From positions 1 to 64,000 of the forward strand of contig NZ_LMRW01000011.1 of assembly GCF_001428255.1 (NCBI RefSeq): a stretch of 64,000 nucleotides of DNA, in the 5' to 3' direction. Positions 25,563-33,717 of this stretch are shown piece by piece (positions within the stretch are counted from its first letter, which is position 1; every line of letters begins with the position of its first letter). This DNA comes from Agromyces sp. Soil535 (lineage in GTDB: Bacteria; Actinomycetota; Actinomycetes; Actinomycetales; Microbacteriaceae). The translations under genes and the position numbers were made by a program. The notes below the pieces were generated by a model. That model was given only the letters and a program-made list of their open reading frames with translations. It was not told where the DNA came from and ran no database searches.

Positions 25563-25760
25563 GGTGTACCCCTCCCAAACGCAATCAATGCAATGGTTCA
25601 TTGCGTTGCTTGTGTTCTAAGTATTGAAAGCCTTGCATTCCTTGTAAGCCTTGGCTTGTTGCCACTCCGACTCTATGCGCACAATCCAATCAATGCAATC
25701 ATTAATTGGATTGTATGTCTTGTTTGTATTGTTTGTCTTGCAATTATTGTCTAGGTCGGG
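25563..25760. repeat. AT-rich putative parS/centromere region with direct repeats
   Basis: The base composition drops sharply compared with the flanks. A perfect 13-base repeat (CAATCAATGCAAT) occurs at 25582-25594 and 25687-25699. Related pieces such as TGCAATG, TTGTTTGTATTG and AATTGGATTG recur. Position just upstream of parA fits a centromere or an iteron-type origin. Confidence 0.55.
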
Positions 25761-25842
25761 GAAGTGTGAAGGGACGGCTCGCGCCTGGAAGCCGCACGCT
25801 GGATGGCGGGGCCGTAAAGCGACTCCTCGCTATGCTCTGGCC

Positions 25843-26073
25843 ATGAAGCTGCTCGCCATCCCGGACGCGTCAGGCAAGACGATGCTCTGGATCAACGCCG
25901 AGCACCTCGTCAGCGTCGGCCGGATAGAGCTGCACGACGGACGTGAAGTACGGCTCATCGCGGAGCTGAAGGTCGAGGGGATGCCGCTACAGCGAATCGA
26001 GCTCGGCGCGTACAGCTCGCCCCAGGAGGCCGACACACCATGGGCATCATTCCTGGCTCGCCTCGAGGCGTAG
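25843..26073 (+). CDS. Hypothetical protein, 76 residues
   Basis: Not recognised. The frame has good composition: KLLAIPDASGKTMLWINAEH, then VRLIAELKVEGMPLQRIELG and a helical C-terminus. It looks like a small beta-rich domain. It is divergent from parA across the AT-rich region and convergent with the primase gene. Confidence 0.55.
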   Translation: MKLLAIPDASGKTMLWINAEHLVSVGRIELHDGREVRLIAELKVEGMPLQRIELGAYSSPQEADTPWASFLARLEA

Positions 26074-26115
26074 CCGGGGGAGATGGCCACGGCCGGGCCC
26101 CGTCGTCCGCGCCTG

Positions 26116-26152
26116 TGTGCAGGCCAGCCCTGCGATAGCTGGGCTGTGCACA
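26116..26152. terminator. Hairpin between convergent genes
   Basis: TGTGCA...CAGCCC pairs with GGGCTGTGCACA with a three-base bulge and a 10-base loop, between the genes ending at 26073 and 26226. No T-run is seen, so termination is inferred from position. Confidence 0.4.
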
Positions 26153-26225
26153 TCGTGGTCGAGGGTGGCGGGTCCCATCGAACGTCGAGCTGCCGCGCGT
26201 CGACTCCGTCGACGCTTGCCATGAG

Positions 26226-28238
26226 CTAGGCAGCGAGCTCGTCGACGCGTTCGGGGGAGAGGATGCCGGCCTCGACGAGCGCACGCGCCAGGGCATGGTC
26301 TGGGCGACCGGTTCGGCTCCGTGGATACCGCGTGTAGTCGGGACGATCGTTCTGTGCGAAAAGGGCGACACCGGTCGTGGCTCGGCGCCCTCGACGCTTC
26401 TTGTGGCGTTTGCGCATCCATGCGCACTCGGCACTCCACCAGGCCCATACTCCGCGCTCGATGTCGTACCGGGTGCTGCGCTCGAGCAGGTACCCGTCAA
26501 CACCGAGCGCGATCGCCACGAAATCTCGTGTGATGACGGGGGAGCGGTGCCAGCCGGCCTTGCTACGTTCAGCCAGGCCCGCCTGTTGCAGCCGGTAAAG
26601 GGCTCGGTGTATCTGTGAGGGTGTCATGCCAGCAGCGATGCTCAGTTCCGAGATCTCGGCCGCGCCCTCGTGCGGGACGTGCAGGTAGGCCCTGCCTGCT
26701 GTTCGTCCCAGACTTCCAGGAGCTGCGAATGCGTCGTGAGCGAGGGCCGCGAGGCGGGTGCCGAGTTCGTTAATCCACCAGGTGCGCTGGGCGGCTGCCG
26801 GTGCCGTGCTAGGCGAGGGGCGCATGGCTGCTTGTGACCACTCTGGTTCGTCTGTTCCTGTGGAAAAGCGTTCGGAGAGACGGTAGCGCGCGCCGTGAAC
26901 GCCTCGGGCGTCGTCGACGCGCACGAGCCATGCGCTCTCAGGCTCGTTCTCGACGTCCGGCGTGGAGAGCGCGAGGAGAGCGAGGCGGCACGCCTCGCGG
27001 CCGTAGCCGGTGTCGGCCGACAGACGCCGGATGTCGACCTCGACGTCGACCCGGGCGGCTTGGGAGAGGTAGAGGCATACGGCGTCGAGCACAGCGCGGT
27101 GGCTTGGCCGCCCCTGAGCGGCCCGCTGAGCTCGTGAGGCAGCGTCCAGCCCCCAACGCCCGGGCGACGTACGAGCACGTTCCTGTGCCGCTTCGACGGC
27201 CGCGCTGACGGCCGCCACGCGGGAGGCGAACTCTTCGTCTTCCGCGTCGTACTCGAGCGGGTTCTGTGCGACGTAGTAGACAGCCCGTGACCAATCCGCC
27301 GCGAACTCTTTGAGCGCGACTGCGCGCGGCCGCGGCGTCCGAGTCCCGTCCGGTTGGGAACGCGTTCGTGCGTGCTCGAGCGCGGGTGACGTGTCGAGCA
27401 GTGCGAGAACGTCGGCGTAGCGCCAGCGTGCTCGGGCGCAGCCGGCGAGCACCGCGCCCTGGGTGCGGCTGGTGTTGTCGTCGGGGGCGAGGTTCAGCAT
27501 TTCGCGGATGCGGGCGGAGACGTCGCGTTTGGCGCCGACCAGGTATGGGTGGCCTACGGAGTCGTAGGCCATGCCTTTCACGAGACTCTGTGGCGGTGGC
27601 GCGATCGTCGCGCCTGTGTCGATGAGGAACGCCTGCAGGGCGTCGAGCTCGTCGACGTCGACCGTTGGTGCGAGAAGCACATCGACGGGGCTCTGTGGCT
27701 CAGAGCGACCACCTCGGCGATGCGGAGTGAACGGCGGGCGGACGCAGCCGGTCGCGGGGTTCGAGAGGGGCGCGACGTCGAGCGAGGGAAGCAGCTGTGC
27801 TGCAAGGTGGGCGATCGTGGCGACGAGATCGGCGCGCACGCTGCTCGTGAGCGCGATCCAGACGTGGCGACCGCCGCTGGGGCCGGACACGCACACCAGG
27901 TGGTCGATGTTGAGCTCGTCAAGCCAGAGCGAGAGTCGGCCGGCATCGTAGGCGGCGTTGCCGTTCTTCGCGTCGAGGTCGAAACAGAGGTAGCGGTATC
28001 GGCCGTTGTGCTCGGTGAGGTTCATCGCCCACGGGGAGGCGGGTGCGTCGTCTTCGATGCGGTGGGTGAGTGCGTAGTCGTTCGTGCCGTCGACGTCGAC
28101 GCGCACGGATCCCCGCGGGCTGAGCCGTCGGGTAAGCGTCCAGGCTGTGCCCGGTTCTGGGGACACGCCGTGGGGGAAACCGCCGTCACTAATGCGGCAA
28201 TTCAGCTCATCCGGGGTTACGATGGCATCACCTTTCAA
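26226..28238 (-). CDS. AEP-primase-like plasmid replication protein
   Basis: This 670-residue protein has LCFDLDAKNGNAAYDAGRL near residue 85 (the D-x-D-type metal site) followed by CVSGPSGGRHVWIAL, the pattern of archaeo-eukaryotic primase domains in plasmid replicases. The centre is helical. The C-terminal part carries a winged-helix (AAGMTPSQIHRALYRLQQAG). It has no helicase motifs. The TTG start follows GGAGGGC at about 10 bases; no ATG or GTG is nearby. It most likely initiates replication of the element. The par genes about 0.7-2 kb away support a replication/maintenance block. Confidence 0.7.
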   Translation of the reverse strand: MKGDAIVTPDELNCRISDGGFPHGVSPEPGTAWTLTRRLSPRGSVRVDVDGTNDYALTHRIEDDAPASPWAMNLTEHNGRYRYLCFDLDAKNGNAAYDAGRLSLWLDELNIDHLVCVSGPSGGRHVWIALTSSVRADLVATIAHLAAQLLPSLDVAPLSNPATGCVRPPFTPHRRGGRSEPQSPVDVLLAPTVDVDELDALQAFLIDTGATIAPPPQSLVKGMAYDSVGHPYLVGAKRDVSARIREMLNLAPDDNTSRTQGAVLAGCARARWRYADVLALLDTSPALEHARTRSQPDGTRTPRPRAVALKEFAADWSRAVYYVAQNPLEYDAEDEEFASRVAAVSAAVEAAQERARTSPGRWGLDAASRAQRAAQGRPSHRAVLDAVCLYLSQAARVDVEVDIRRLSADTGYGREACRLALLALSTPDVENEPESAWLVRVDDARGVHGARYRLSERFSTGTDEPEWSQAAMRPSPSTAPAAAQRTWWINELGTRLAALAHDAFAAPGSLGRTAGRAYLHVPHEGAAEISELSIAAGMTPSQIHRALYRLQQAGLAERSKAGWHRSPVITRDFVAIALGVDGYLLERSTRYDIERGVWAWWSAECAWMRKRHKKRRGRRATTGVALFAQNDRPDYTRYPRSRTGRPDHALARALVEAGILSPERVDELAA

Positions 28239-28334
28239 GGTGTGAAAAGCCCTCCGGCTCTTCCGGCTTGGAATTCAAATAGCTCGAACCTCGTGCTTGG
28301 CGGCTGAGAGGGTTTGAGCTCACAACTTGGGAGA

Positions 28335-28364
28335 AGCCCGTCGCGAATGCGGCGGGCTCTTTCG
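28335..28364. terminator. Hairpin with T-rich tail
   Basis: AGCCCGTCGC and GCGGCGGGCT pair with one mismatch around GAAT, followed on the + strand by CTCTTTCGTTT. It lies between two minus-strand genes, so its orientation is odd; it may block antisense transcription. Confidence 0.4.
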
Positions 28365-28365
28365 T

Positions 28366-28623
28366 TTAAGCGGCTGGAATGGGCAGCTCCAATGAGTTGG
28401 GGTCGGGGATTGTCCAGCCGATCGGCTTGCCGTTCTCGTCGTACTGGATGGTCTTGATGGCCTGTTCGATGACAGCCCACTGCGGCAGTCGGAGCTCGTC
28501 GCACAGCCGCTTGATCTCGCTGTCGACCGACGGGGAGACATCGGTGTACAACGGCATCGTCACTTCGCCCGCTGCACGGCGCAGAACTTTACGCTTCGGC
28601 TTGGTACGCAGGATGGTGGTCAT
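28366..28623 (-). CDS. Small putative ribbon-helix-helix regulator
   Basis: This 85-residue protein has a basic N-terminus (RTKPKRKVLRR), then VTMPLYTDVSPSVDSEIKRL and a helix to VIEQAIKTIQY. The pattern strand-helix-helix fits RHH proteins used as plasmid copy-number or partition regulators. The ATG is preferred over a longer unsupported extension. It lies just upstream of the primase gene, suggesting control of replication. No strong ribosome-binding site is seen. Confidence 0.5.
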   Translation of the reverse strand: MTTILRTKPKRKVLRRAAGEVTMPLYTDVSPSVDSEIKRLCDELRLPQWAVIEQAIKTIQYDENGKPIGWTIPDPNSLELPIPAA

Positions 28624-28742
28624 GCTGCATACGCTACGAGGAAATGCATATGGAACTGGGCGGCACGCCGCTTCGCCTGAGAACTGGTCCAAATGCGATG
28701 TACTCACCCGCATGGCGTCGACGGTCACCTCGTGAGGCTACC

Positions 28743-28772
28743 GGAATAGGTACATATGCCTGTACCTATTCC
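28743..28772. promoter_or_regulatory. Perfect 12-base inverted repeat
   Basis: GGAATAGGTACA and TGTACCTATTCC flank six bases. It overlaps the stop codon of the alpha/beta hydrolase gene and lies about 120 bases upstream of the small RHH gene. It could be the hydrolase operon's transcript end or the RHH protein's operator. Confidence 0.5.
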
Positions 28773-29917
28773 CGCAAATTGCGGGGGAGTTGAGCGAGGA
28801 AGCTCGAGATTGCTCCATTGAATACCTCGGGGGCATGGTTGTATTCCCAGCAGTGGAGGGCGCCACCAGCGAACTCCTGCAGCGTGCGGCGAAAAGGCGA
28901 CTGCGCTACGAACTCTCGGCTTGCATCGATGGGGAGGTCTCGATCGGCGGGGGAGTGGATGACGAATATCGGGAGGTCGATGCGGGCATTCTTCGTCCAA
29001 ACGAGATCGCGCCGAGGGAGTGGCGACGTGAGGCCTGTCAGTCTGCATATGCCGGGTGTTGTGAGTGCCCAGAACGCGAGTGCTCCCAATACGCCTGGCA
29101 GGTGAGCTTTGCGGGCGCCTGCCGCGATTGTGGCCGACCAGTCAACGGCAGGACCGATTAGAACCATCGCGCGGACGCGGTCGGCGTTGAGGCCCCGTTC
29201 AGCGGCGATGAGTGACGCTGTGGCGCCCATCGACCAGCCGAAGATCACGACGTCCTCGGCGCCGTTCGCGATCGCGTGGCCGATGGCGGCGTCGATGTCC
29301 TCCCACTCGGTAGAGCCGAGGTGGGAGATCCCCGCAGGGGTGGTCTCGGGTCCTTCACCGTCGCCTCTGAAGGAGACGACCAGACTGGGGAGGCCTGCTT
29401 CAAGGGCGGCTGGGACCGTGCGAAGTGCAGTGATTCGGGTGGTGCGGATGCCGTGGACATGGATCGCCCAGGTCCGCCCGGGGTTGTGAGCGGGGAGGAA
29501 CCAAGCCGGGCATTCGCCGGCTGGAGTGTCAATGGTGAGCTCGCGCGCGTCGGGGACGACGTCAGTCGGTGTACGGAAGACGTGACCCGTCCAAACTGCG
29601 TCAGAACCGAAGGCTTGTGGCGTAGTTGACAAGCTGAGTACCCGCCGAGTGACGTTGGCTTGTTCGGGATCCCGCGTAACAACTTCGCCGATGAGGGCAT
29701 ACTCACTTTGGTCTGCATTCCAGAGGCCGTATCGGCCGGGTTGCAGGGTCTCCTCGGTAGCCGGCATCGTGAGCGTTGTCTCGGTGAGGTCCACGATGGG
29801 CAGGGAGGTTCGTTCCCTCTGGGAGATGACTCGGCGGCCGAGGATTCGGGCTAGCACGAGTGCCGCCCCGAGCACGAGCACGAGCGCGAGTGCGACCAGC
29901 GCGGATGCGAGGATCAT
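28766..29917 (-). CDS. Membrane-anchored alpha/beta hydrolase
   Basis: This 383-residue protein begins with a long hydrophobic helix (residues 2-27). The catalytic serine is in GWSMGATAS near residue 226, the aspartate in HSPADRDLP and the histidine in GGALHCWEYN. An oxyanion loop HVHGIRTT precedes it. It resembles serine esterases/peptidases of the BD-FAE/S9-like clan anchored in the membrane. The ATG overlaps the stop of the membrane-protein gene (ATGA). It is the last gene of a four-gene coupled operon; its substrate is unknown. Confidence 0.8.
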   Translation of the reverse strand: MILASALVALALVLVLGAALVLARILGRRVISQRERTSLPIVDLTETTLTMPATEETLQPGRYGLWNADQSEYALIGEVVTRDPEQANVTRRVLSLSTTPQAFGSDAVWTGHVFRTPTDVVPDARELTIDTPAGECPAWFLPAHNPGRTWAIHVHGIRTTRITALRTVPAALEAGLPSLVVSFRGDGEGPETTPAGISHLGSTEWEDIDAAIGHAIANGAEDVVIFGWSMGATASLIAAERGLNADRVRAMVLIGPAVDWSATIAAGARKAHLPGVLGALAFWALTTPGICRLTGLTSPLPRRDLVWTKNARIDLPIFVIHSPADRDLPIDASREFVAQSPFRRTLQEFAGGALHCWEYNHAPEVFNGAISSFLAQLPRNLRE

Positions 29918-30879
29918 GCAGTCCTTTCTGCGTTGGAGAACACGATGCTCCGGGTTGTCTCGTCCAGGAGCAAGCGAGTAGCGAGCGTTCGTGAGACCAG
30001 CACTTCGCCACGTTCGAGCGCCTTCAGCTCGCCCGCCGATAGAGCGTTCGTAATCGCGAGGTCGCGGACCTGGATCACGAGGTAGTAGAGGCGAAGTCCT
30101 AGGTCTCGCACTCTCACCGGATCAGCGTTAGTTCGACGGCTCGCGATGCGTTGCAGACGACGGCTGCTCGCCCATAGCCGCGCCTCGCGCCACCAGCGCT
30201 TCAGGGTTACTGAGGCGATCCCGGCGACGATGATGAGCACGCCGCCGTAGAACAGCGGGTCGAAGAGCGCGAAGGCCACGGCGCGCAGGGCGGGGAGGGG
30301 CGTATCGAAGTGGTCGAGAGTCAGTGACGCGATCTCATCGAGGCACGCCAAGATCACGATCACCGCGCCGAATCGGAATAGGTGTCGTGGCCACGTTGCC
30401 CAGTGCCGTACGCCCGTGAAGAGACGGATCGAGACGAGCGCAACTACGGCCATGTACATCGAGGCGTACAGCCACGTGGGGGTCTGATGGATGTGCTCGA
30501 CGAGGAAGTAGTAGGACGTATCCGGGTCGCGAGTGATGAAGAAGAACGGGATCGCGATGACCGAGAGCGCCAGGATGAGTTCCCACCAGGGGATCGCCGG
30601 TGTCGGAGTCCGTCCGCCGCTCACGGCGGCTTGCGTGACGAGCCAGAACGCGGCCGTTGCCAGCAGGTTCTGAGCCAGATTGATGGCGTTGCTCCCGCCG
30701 AGTGCGGAGTCGATCACTGATTGTGGGATCACCGTGCCGAGGGTGGTCATCGCAAGTGCACCCACGCCGCTCGCGAACCAAGACAGACGTGCTGCAGGGG
30801 TGCGGATTGCCGACCTCGCGCGGGCAATGAAGATGCCGACCAAGACAAACAGGGTCCCGGTTTGGAGTGCTTCGATCAT
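29914..30879 (-). CDS. Multi-pass membrane protein of the MAB_1171c type
   Basis: This 321-residue protein has about seven hydrophobic segments spanning residues 5-235 and a cytoplasmic C-terminal region (RRLQRIASRRTNADPVRVRDLGLRLYYLVIQVRD). Length, topology and its place after an ImmA/IrrE-like gene match the actinobacterial MAB_1171c putative-transporter group, whose function is not established. It overlaps the protease stop by one base (TAATG) and the hydrolase start by four. Confidence 0.7.
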   Translation of the reverse strand: MIEALQTGTLFVLVGIFIARARSAIRTPAARLSWFASGVGALAMTTLGTVIPQSVIDSALGGSNAINLAQNLLATAAFWLVTQAAVSGGRTPTPAIPWWELILALSVIAIPFFFITRDPDTSYYFLVEHIHQTPTWLYASMYMAVVALVSIRLFTGVRHWATWPRHLFRFGAVIVILACLDEIASLTLDHFDTPLPALRAVAFALFDPLFYGGVLIIVAGIASVTLKRWWREARLWASSRRLQRIASRRTNADPVRVRDLGLRLYYLVIQVRDLAITNALSAGELKALERGEVLVSRTLATRLLLDETTRSIVFSNAERTA

Positions 30880-31361
30880 TATCCGAATGTCCGCTCGGCG
30901 CCGGCGTCGAGCGGTGCCAGCAGAGCCTGCGCCAGGAGGTGGGCGGTCCGTTCAGCTTCGTGTTCCTCGAGCGCGGCTGCATCGGAGGCGCCGGGCCCGG
31001 ACTCGATGAGACGGCCGCGAACAATGGCGAAGTTGACGGCATGGTTCCTTACGGGCTCGAGGAGACCGATCGCGTGGCAAGAGGCATGACGATGAAGCAG
31101 GTGCCCGACCTCGTGAAGGATGCAGTGCATCTGGTAGATCAACGGGTCAGTGGCTCGAACGAGGATGCGAGCTAACCCCGGCGTATCCACGAGGAGGCCG
31201 GTGAGCCTCTCCCACTGCTCGTCGCCGATCCGTTCGACACGGATGGGCTTGCCGATGAAGCCCGACAACGAGCTCATCAGCGACTCGAGCGTGAGATCCT
31301 TCTGCGAGAGCAGGGCTTCCAGCAGGGGCCGCTCGGTTGCGCTATCGGTTGGGGCCTTCAT
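30879..31361 (-). CDS. ImmA/IrrE-like zinc metallopeptidase
   Basis: This 160-residue protein has the zinc motif HEVGHLLHRH near residues 81-90 and a downstream glutamate-rich helix (ALEEHEAERTAHLLAQALL) that can supply the third ligand. In ImmA/IrrE systems such a protease cleaves a partner XRE repressor when activated. Here the gene starts 20 bases inside the XRE gene, strongly suggesting a functional pair. The ATG at 31361 is chosen over an upstream extension that lies in the XRE frame shadow. Confidence 0.8.
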   Translation of the reverse strand: MKAPTDSATERPLLEALLSQKDLTLESLMSSLSGFIGKPIRVERIGDEQWERLTGLLVDTPGLARILVRATDPLIYQMHCILHEVGHLLHRHASCHAIGLLEPVRNHAVNFAIVRGRLIESGPGASDAAALEEHEAERTAHLLAQALLAPLDAGAERTFG

Positions 31362-32007
31362 TGATCGCGCGGGCGATTGCCAGGAGTGCGGCTGGGCTGG
31401 CCTCCCCAAGGGCCCTGGTTGCAACAGATTCTGCTCCGGCCTTTCGGAGCGCGCTTCGGAGTTCAAGCTCGGCCTCCACCCGTTCCCGGCCGTCGTTGGC
31501 CTTGTGATTGACGAGATAGACGCTGTCAACGTCGAAGTAAGCGGCGATCTCTTCGAGGGCCCTCTGGGAGACCCTCACGGGACCTGTCGCGTTCAGCAGC
31601 GAGAACCAGAGATCGGTTGTGAAGCTGACTTCATTCCGCCCGAGATGCTCGACCACGGAGGACGCGAGCTCAGCCGCGCTCAGGTCCGGTGTGCACTTGT
31701 CGTGCAGCAGGCTCAGGCGCCGTCCGAGCTCGGCACCATCGAGATGAAGGCGACGTGAGCCTGACCCTGTCCGAGGCACGACAAGCTCTTCTGCGTCGAT
31801 CCCGAGAGCGTCGGCGAGCTTCTGCACATCATTCGCGTTGAATGGCGCTTCCAGGCGAAGCCGTGTGTAGAAGTAGTTCGAGGACATGCCGGCGTCGCGG
31901 ATGAGCTGGGCGTTGCTCATGCCGGCCTCATCTCGCAAGGCTTCGACGTTCACGACGATCTGGCGGGAGAAGGCCGACGCCGCTTCTGCTTTCGGACGTC
32001 CTGCCAT
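31342..32007 (-). CDS. XRE-type transcriptional regulator
   Basis: This 221-residue protein has an N-terminal HTH (residues 20-75: EAGMSNAQLIRDAGMSSNYF, then FNANDVQKLADALGID). The C-terminal domain is helical and unrecognised and could be the target of the coupled protease. The ATG at 32007 was chosen over an upstream start because it is the usual XRE-type beginning (MAGRPK). Two inverted repeats directly upstream are candidate operators. It is the first gene of the XRE-protease-membrane-hydrolase operon. Confidence 0.8.
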   Translation of the reverse strand: MAGRPKAEAASAFSRQIVVNVEALRDEAGMSNAQLIRDAGMSSNYFYTRLRLEAPFNANDVQKLADALGIDAEELVVPRTGSGSRRLHLDGAELGRRLSLLHDKCTPDLSAAELASSVVEHLGRNEVSFTTDLWFSLLNATGPVRVSQRALEEIAAYFDVDSVYLVNHKANDGRERVEAELELRSALRKAGAESVATRALGEASPAALLAIARAINEGPNR

Positions 32008-32016
32008 ACACCAATG

Positions 32017-32034
32017 TCTACCCAATTGAGTAGA
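32017..32034. promoter_or_regulatory. Putative XRE operator: near-palindrome
   Basis: TCTACCCAATTGAGTAGA is an 18-base inverted repeat with one mismatched pair, 10 bases before the XRE start and within the divergent promoter region. Confidence 0.5.
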
Positions 32035-32054
32035 ATTCGGCTATCTGTACCGAT

Positions 32055-32087
32055 TCAGGTAACACCTGATGTACCTTGTTCAGGTAA
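32055..32087. promoter_or_regulatory. TCAGGT/ACCTGA repeats in the divergent promoter
   Basis: TCAGGT-AAC-ACCTGA forms a perfect inverted repeat at 32055-32069, and TTCAGGTAA recurs at 32079-32087. These may be binding sites of the XRE regulator or of the divergent gene's product. Confidence 0.45.
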
Positions 32088-32140
32088 AGAGCACTTCAGA
32101 CTGGGCCGCCGGGGCATCGTGGCCACTCGAAGGGGGAGTA

Positions 32141-32935
32141 GTGACGTCGACGGTAGCACTGATCGATACACATCCTGATCGAGTCGCCCTGACTGTGGAA
32201 AAGCTCGATGAGCTCCTCCGGATCGCGCACGAGGAATCGCGTCTGGTTGCAGGCGATTCGCTGCTGAGCGCGACCATCGGCGCCGAGCTCACCACCTCGC
32301 AGCTTGCGACGCTCCTCGACCAGCTCGCCCCGGCACTCGACGCCCGCGAGGCGTGGCTCCGGTCGGTGAACGGTCATCGGCGCGCAACAGCGGTGCGTGG
32401 CCGGGAATCAACGGCGACGCCGGATGTCGAGCCCCTGGAGGAAGCACTCCGAAACTTTCCGACTGCTATTCGCGAGCGGATGCTCGCAGCCGGCTCCCGC
32501 GACCAGGTCGTCGCCGATGTCCTGCCTCTGTCGCGCAAGACGCTCGAGAAGGTTCGCCTCATGCTCAGATGGGCCAAGGACGTGACCCTTCCCGTCGAAG
32601 CTCGTTCAACGATCGCCGGTTGGATTCGCGATATTGACGAAGGCGCGAAGGTCGATGGTCTCTACCGGCAGGCACGAGCGCTCAACGAAGAGTACGCAGC
32701 TCCCTCAGCAGCACCAGCCCTAGCCTCTGTGGTCTCAGCCCAAGCGGTGGTTACCAAGCTCGTGACCTTGGTGACCGACCTCGAGCTCCACGTCCAACGG
32801 CTGAACGCCGCAGGGCTGCTGGCCCAAGCCGTGCATCTCGACGCCGGCGGCCGGGCAGCACTCAATGGCGTGCTCATGTCAGTCGAGCGGACGATCAACG
32901 ATCTGCGGACCGTCGCCAGTACGGAAGGGCAGTAA
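32141..32935 (+). CDS. Hypothetical helical protein, divergent from the XRE operon
   Basis: Not recognised. The 264-residue protein is largely helical, with DQVVADVLPLSRKTLEKVRL suggesting an HTH-like element near residue 120 and leucine-rich helices toward the end. The GTG start was chosen because GGGGG lies just upstream and the longer frame from 32069 runs through the operator repeats. It is followed after 5 bases by another unknown gene. Context suggests both are targets of, or partners in, the XRE-controlled unit. Confidence 0.55.
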   Translation: MTSTVALIDTHPDRVALTVEKLDELLRIAHEESRLVAGDSLLSATIGAELTTSQLATLLDQLAPALDAREAWLRSVNGHRRATAVRGRESTATPDVEPLEEALRNFPTAIRERMLAAGSRDQVVADVLPLSRKTLEKVRLMLRWAKDVTLPVEARSTIAGWIRDIDEGAKVDGLYRQARALNEEYAAPSAAPALASVVSAQAVVTKLVTLVTDLELHVQRLNAAGLLAQAVHLDAGGRAALNGVLMSVERTINDLRTVASTEGQ

Positions 32936-32940
32936 TCACC

Positions 32941-33714
32941 ATGAACCAGCGTGAGATCTTCCGGGAGGCCCTCGAGGCACTTGCAACGGATCGAGACTCG
33001 TTCCTCCGCGACGAAGAGTCGTTCTCCGCCTTCCTCGACATCATCCGAAGCCGGCTCGTTCCTGCCGTGCTGAAAGCTGGGCAGTTGAGGGCGTACGACT
33101 ACCACCGTGACGAAGCAGCGTCCGTCATCGTCGCGGGCCTCGTCGAGCACCCGATGCTCTGTCGGCAGATACTCGACGCCGCAGCTGACCCCTTCGCTTA
33201 TGGGAGCACGGTCGTCCGTGAGTTCGTGAAGCAGGAGCTCGGCGCCGAGAAGGCTACCTACGCCTCGCCCTCTGGTGATGAATGCCGCTTCACCTTCGCA
33301 CCGGTCGAAACCGCCGAGCCTCACCCCGCTCCCGAGCACGTGTCGGCCGACGAGAACGAGCACCTGCGCACCGCGGTGATGCGGACCACCGGAACGCTCG
33401 CGCCGTATACAGGTGGTTCTGTTGCCGTCGACCTGGTTGGTCTCGTTGCGTGGTTCGCGCTGCACCCTCCGGCCGATGCGTCCCGATCGGGACTTCTGCT
33501 CGACCAGCTGCAGTGGGAGCAGCCGCACCACGACAGGCGAACGCTCACAGCGCTGGCAAACATTACGTGGGGAGGTCGCCCAGATATGGCTGCCACCTCG
33601 CTTCTCGGCTGGTACCTGACCCGTGACGACGACCCGCACGGGTCGCTCACCCATCTACGAGCGATCCGTCTCTACCAGAGCCGGATGCAGCGCACCTTGC
33701 TCAGCGTCGCATAG
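32941..33714 (+). CDS. Hypothetical protein, 257 residues
   Basis: Not recognised. The N-terminal 90 residues are helical (LRAYDYHRDEAASVIVAGLV), the middle is acidic and Pro-rich (residues 110-135), and the C-terminal part has HPPADASRSGLLLDQLQWEQ and a tryptophan-rich strand. GGAAGGG lies before the ATG. It forms a tight pair with the preceding gene. The role may be regulatory or structural; nothing is diagnostic. Confidence 0.6.
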   Translation: MNQREIFREALEALATDRDSFLRDEESFSAFLDIIRSRLVPAVLKAGQLRAYDYHRDEAASVIVAGLVEHPMLCRQILDAAADPFAYGSTVVREFVKQELGAEKATYASPSGDECRFTFAPVETAEPHPAPEHVSADENEHLRTAVMRTTGTLAPYTGGSVAVDLVGLVAWFALHPPADASRSGLLLDQLQWEQPHHDRRTLTALANITWGGRPDMAATSLLGWYLTRDDDPHGSLTHLRAIRLYQSRMQRTLLSVA

Positions 33715-33717
33715 CGC

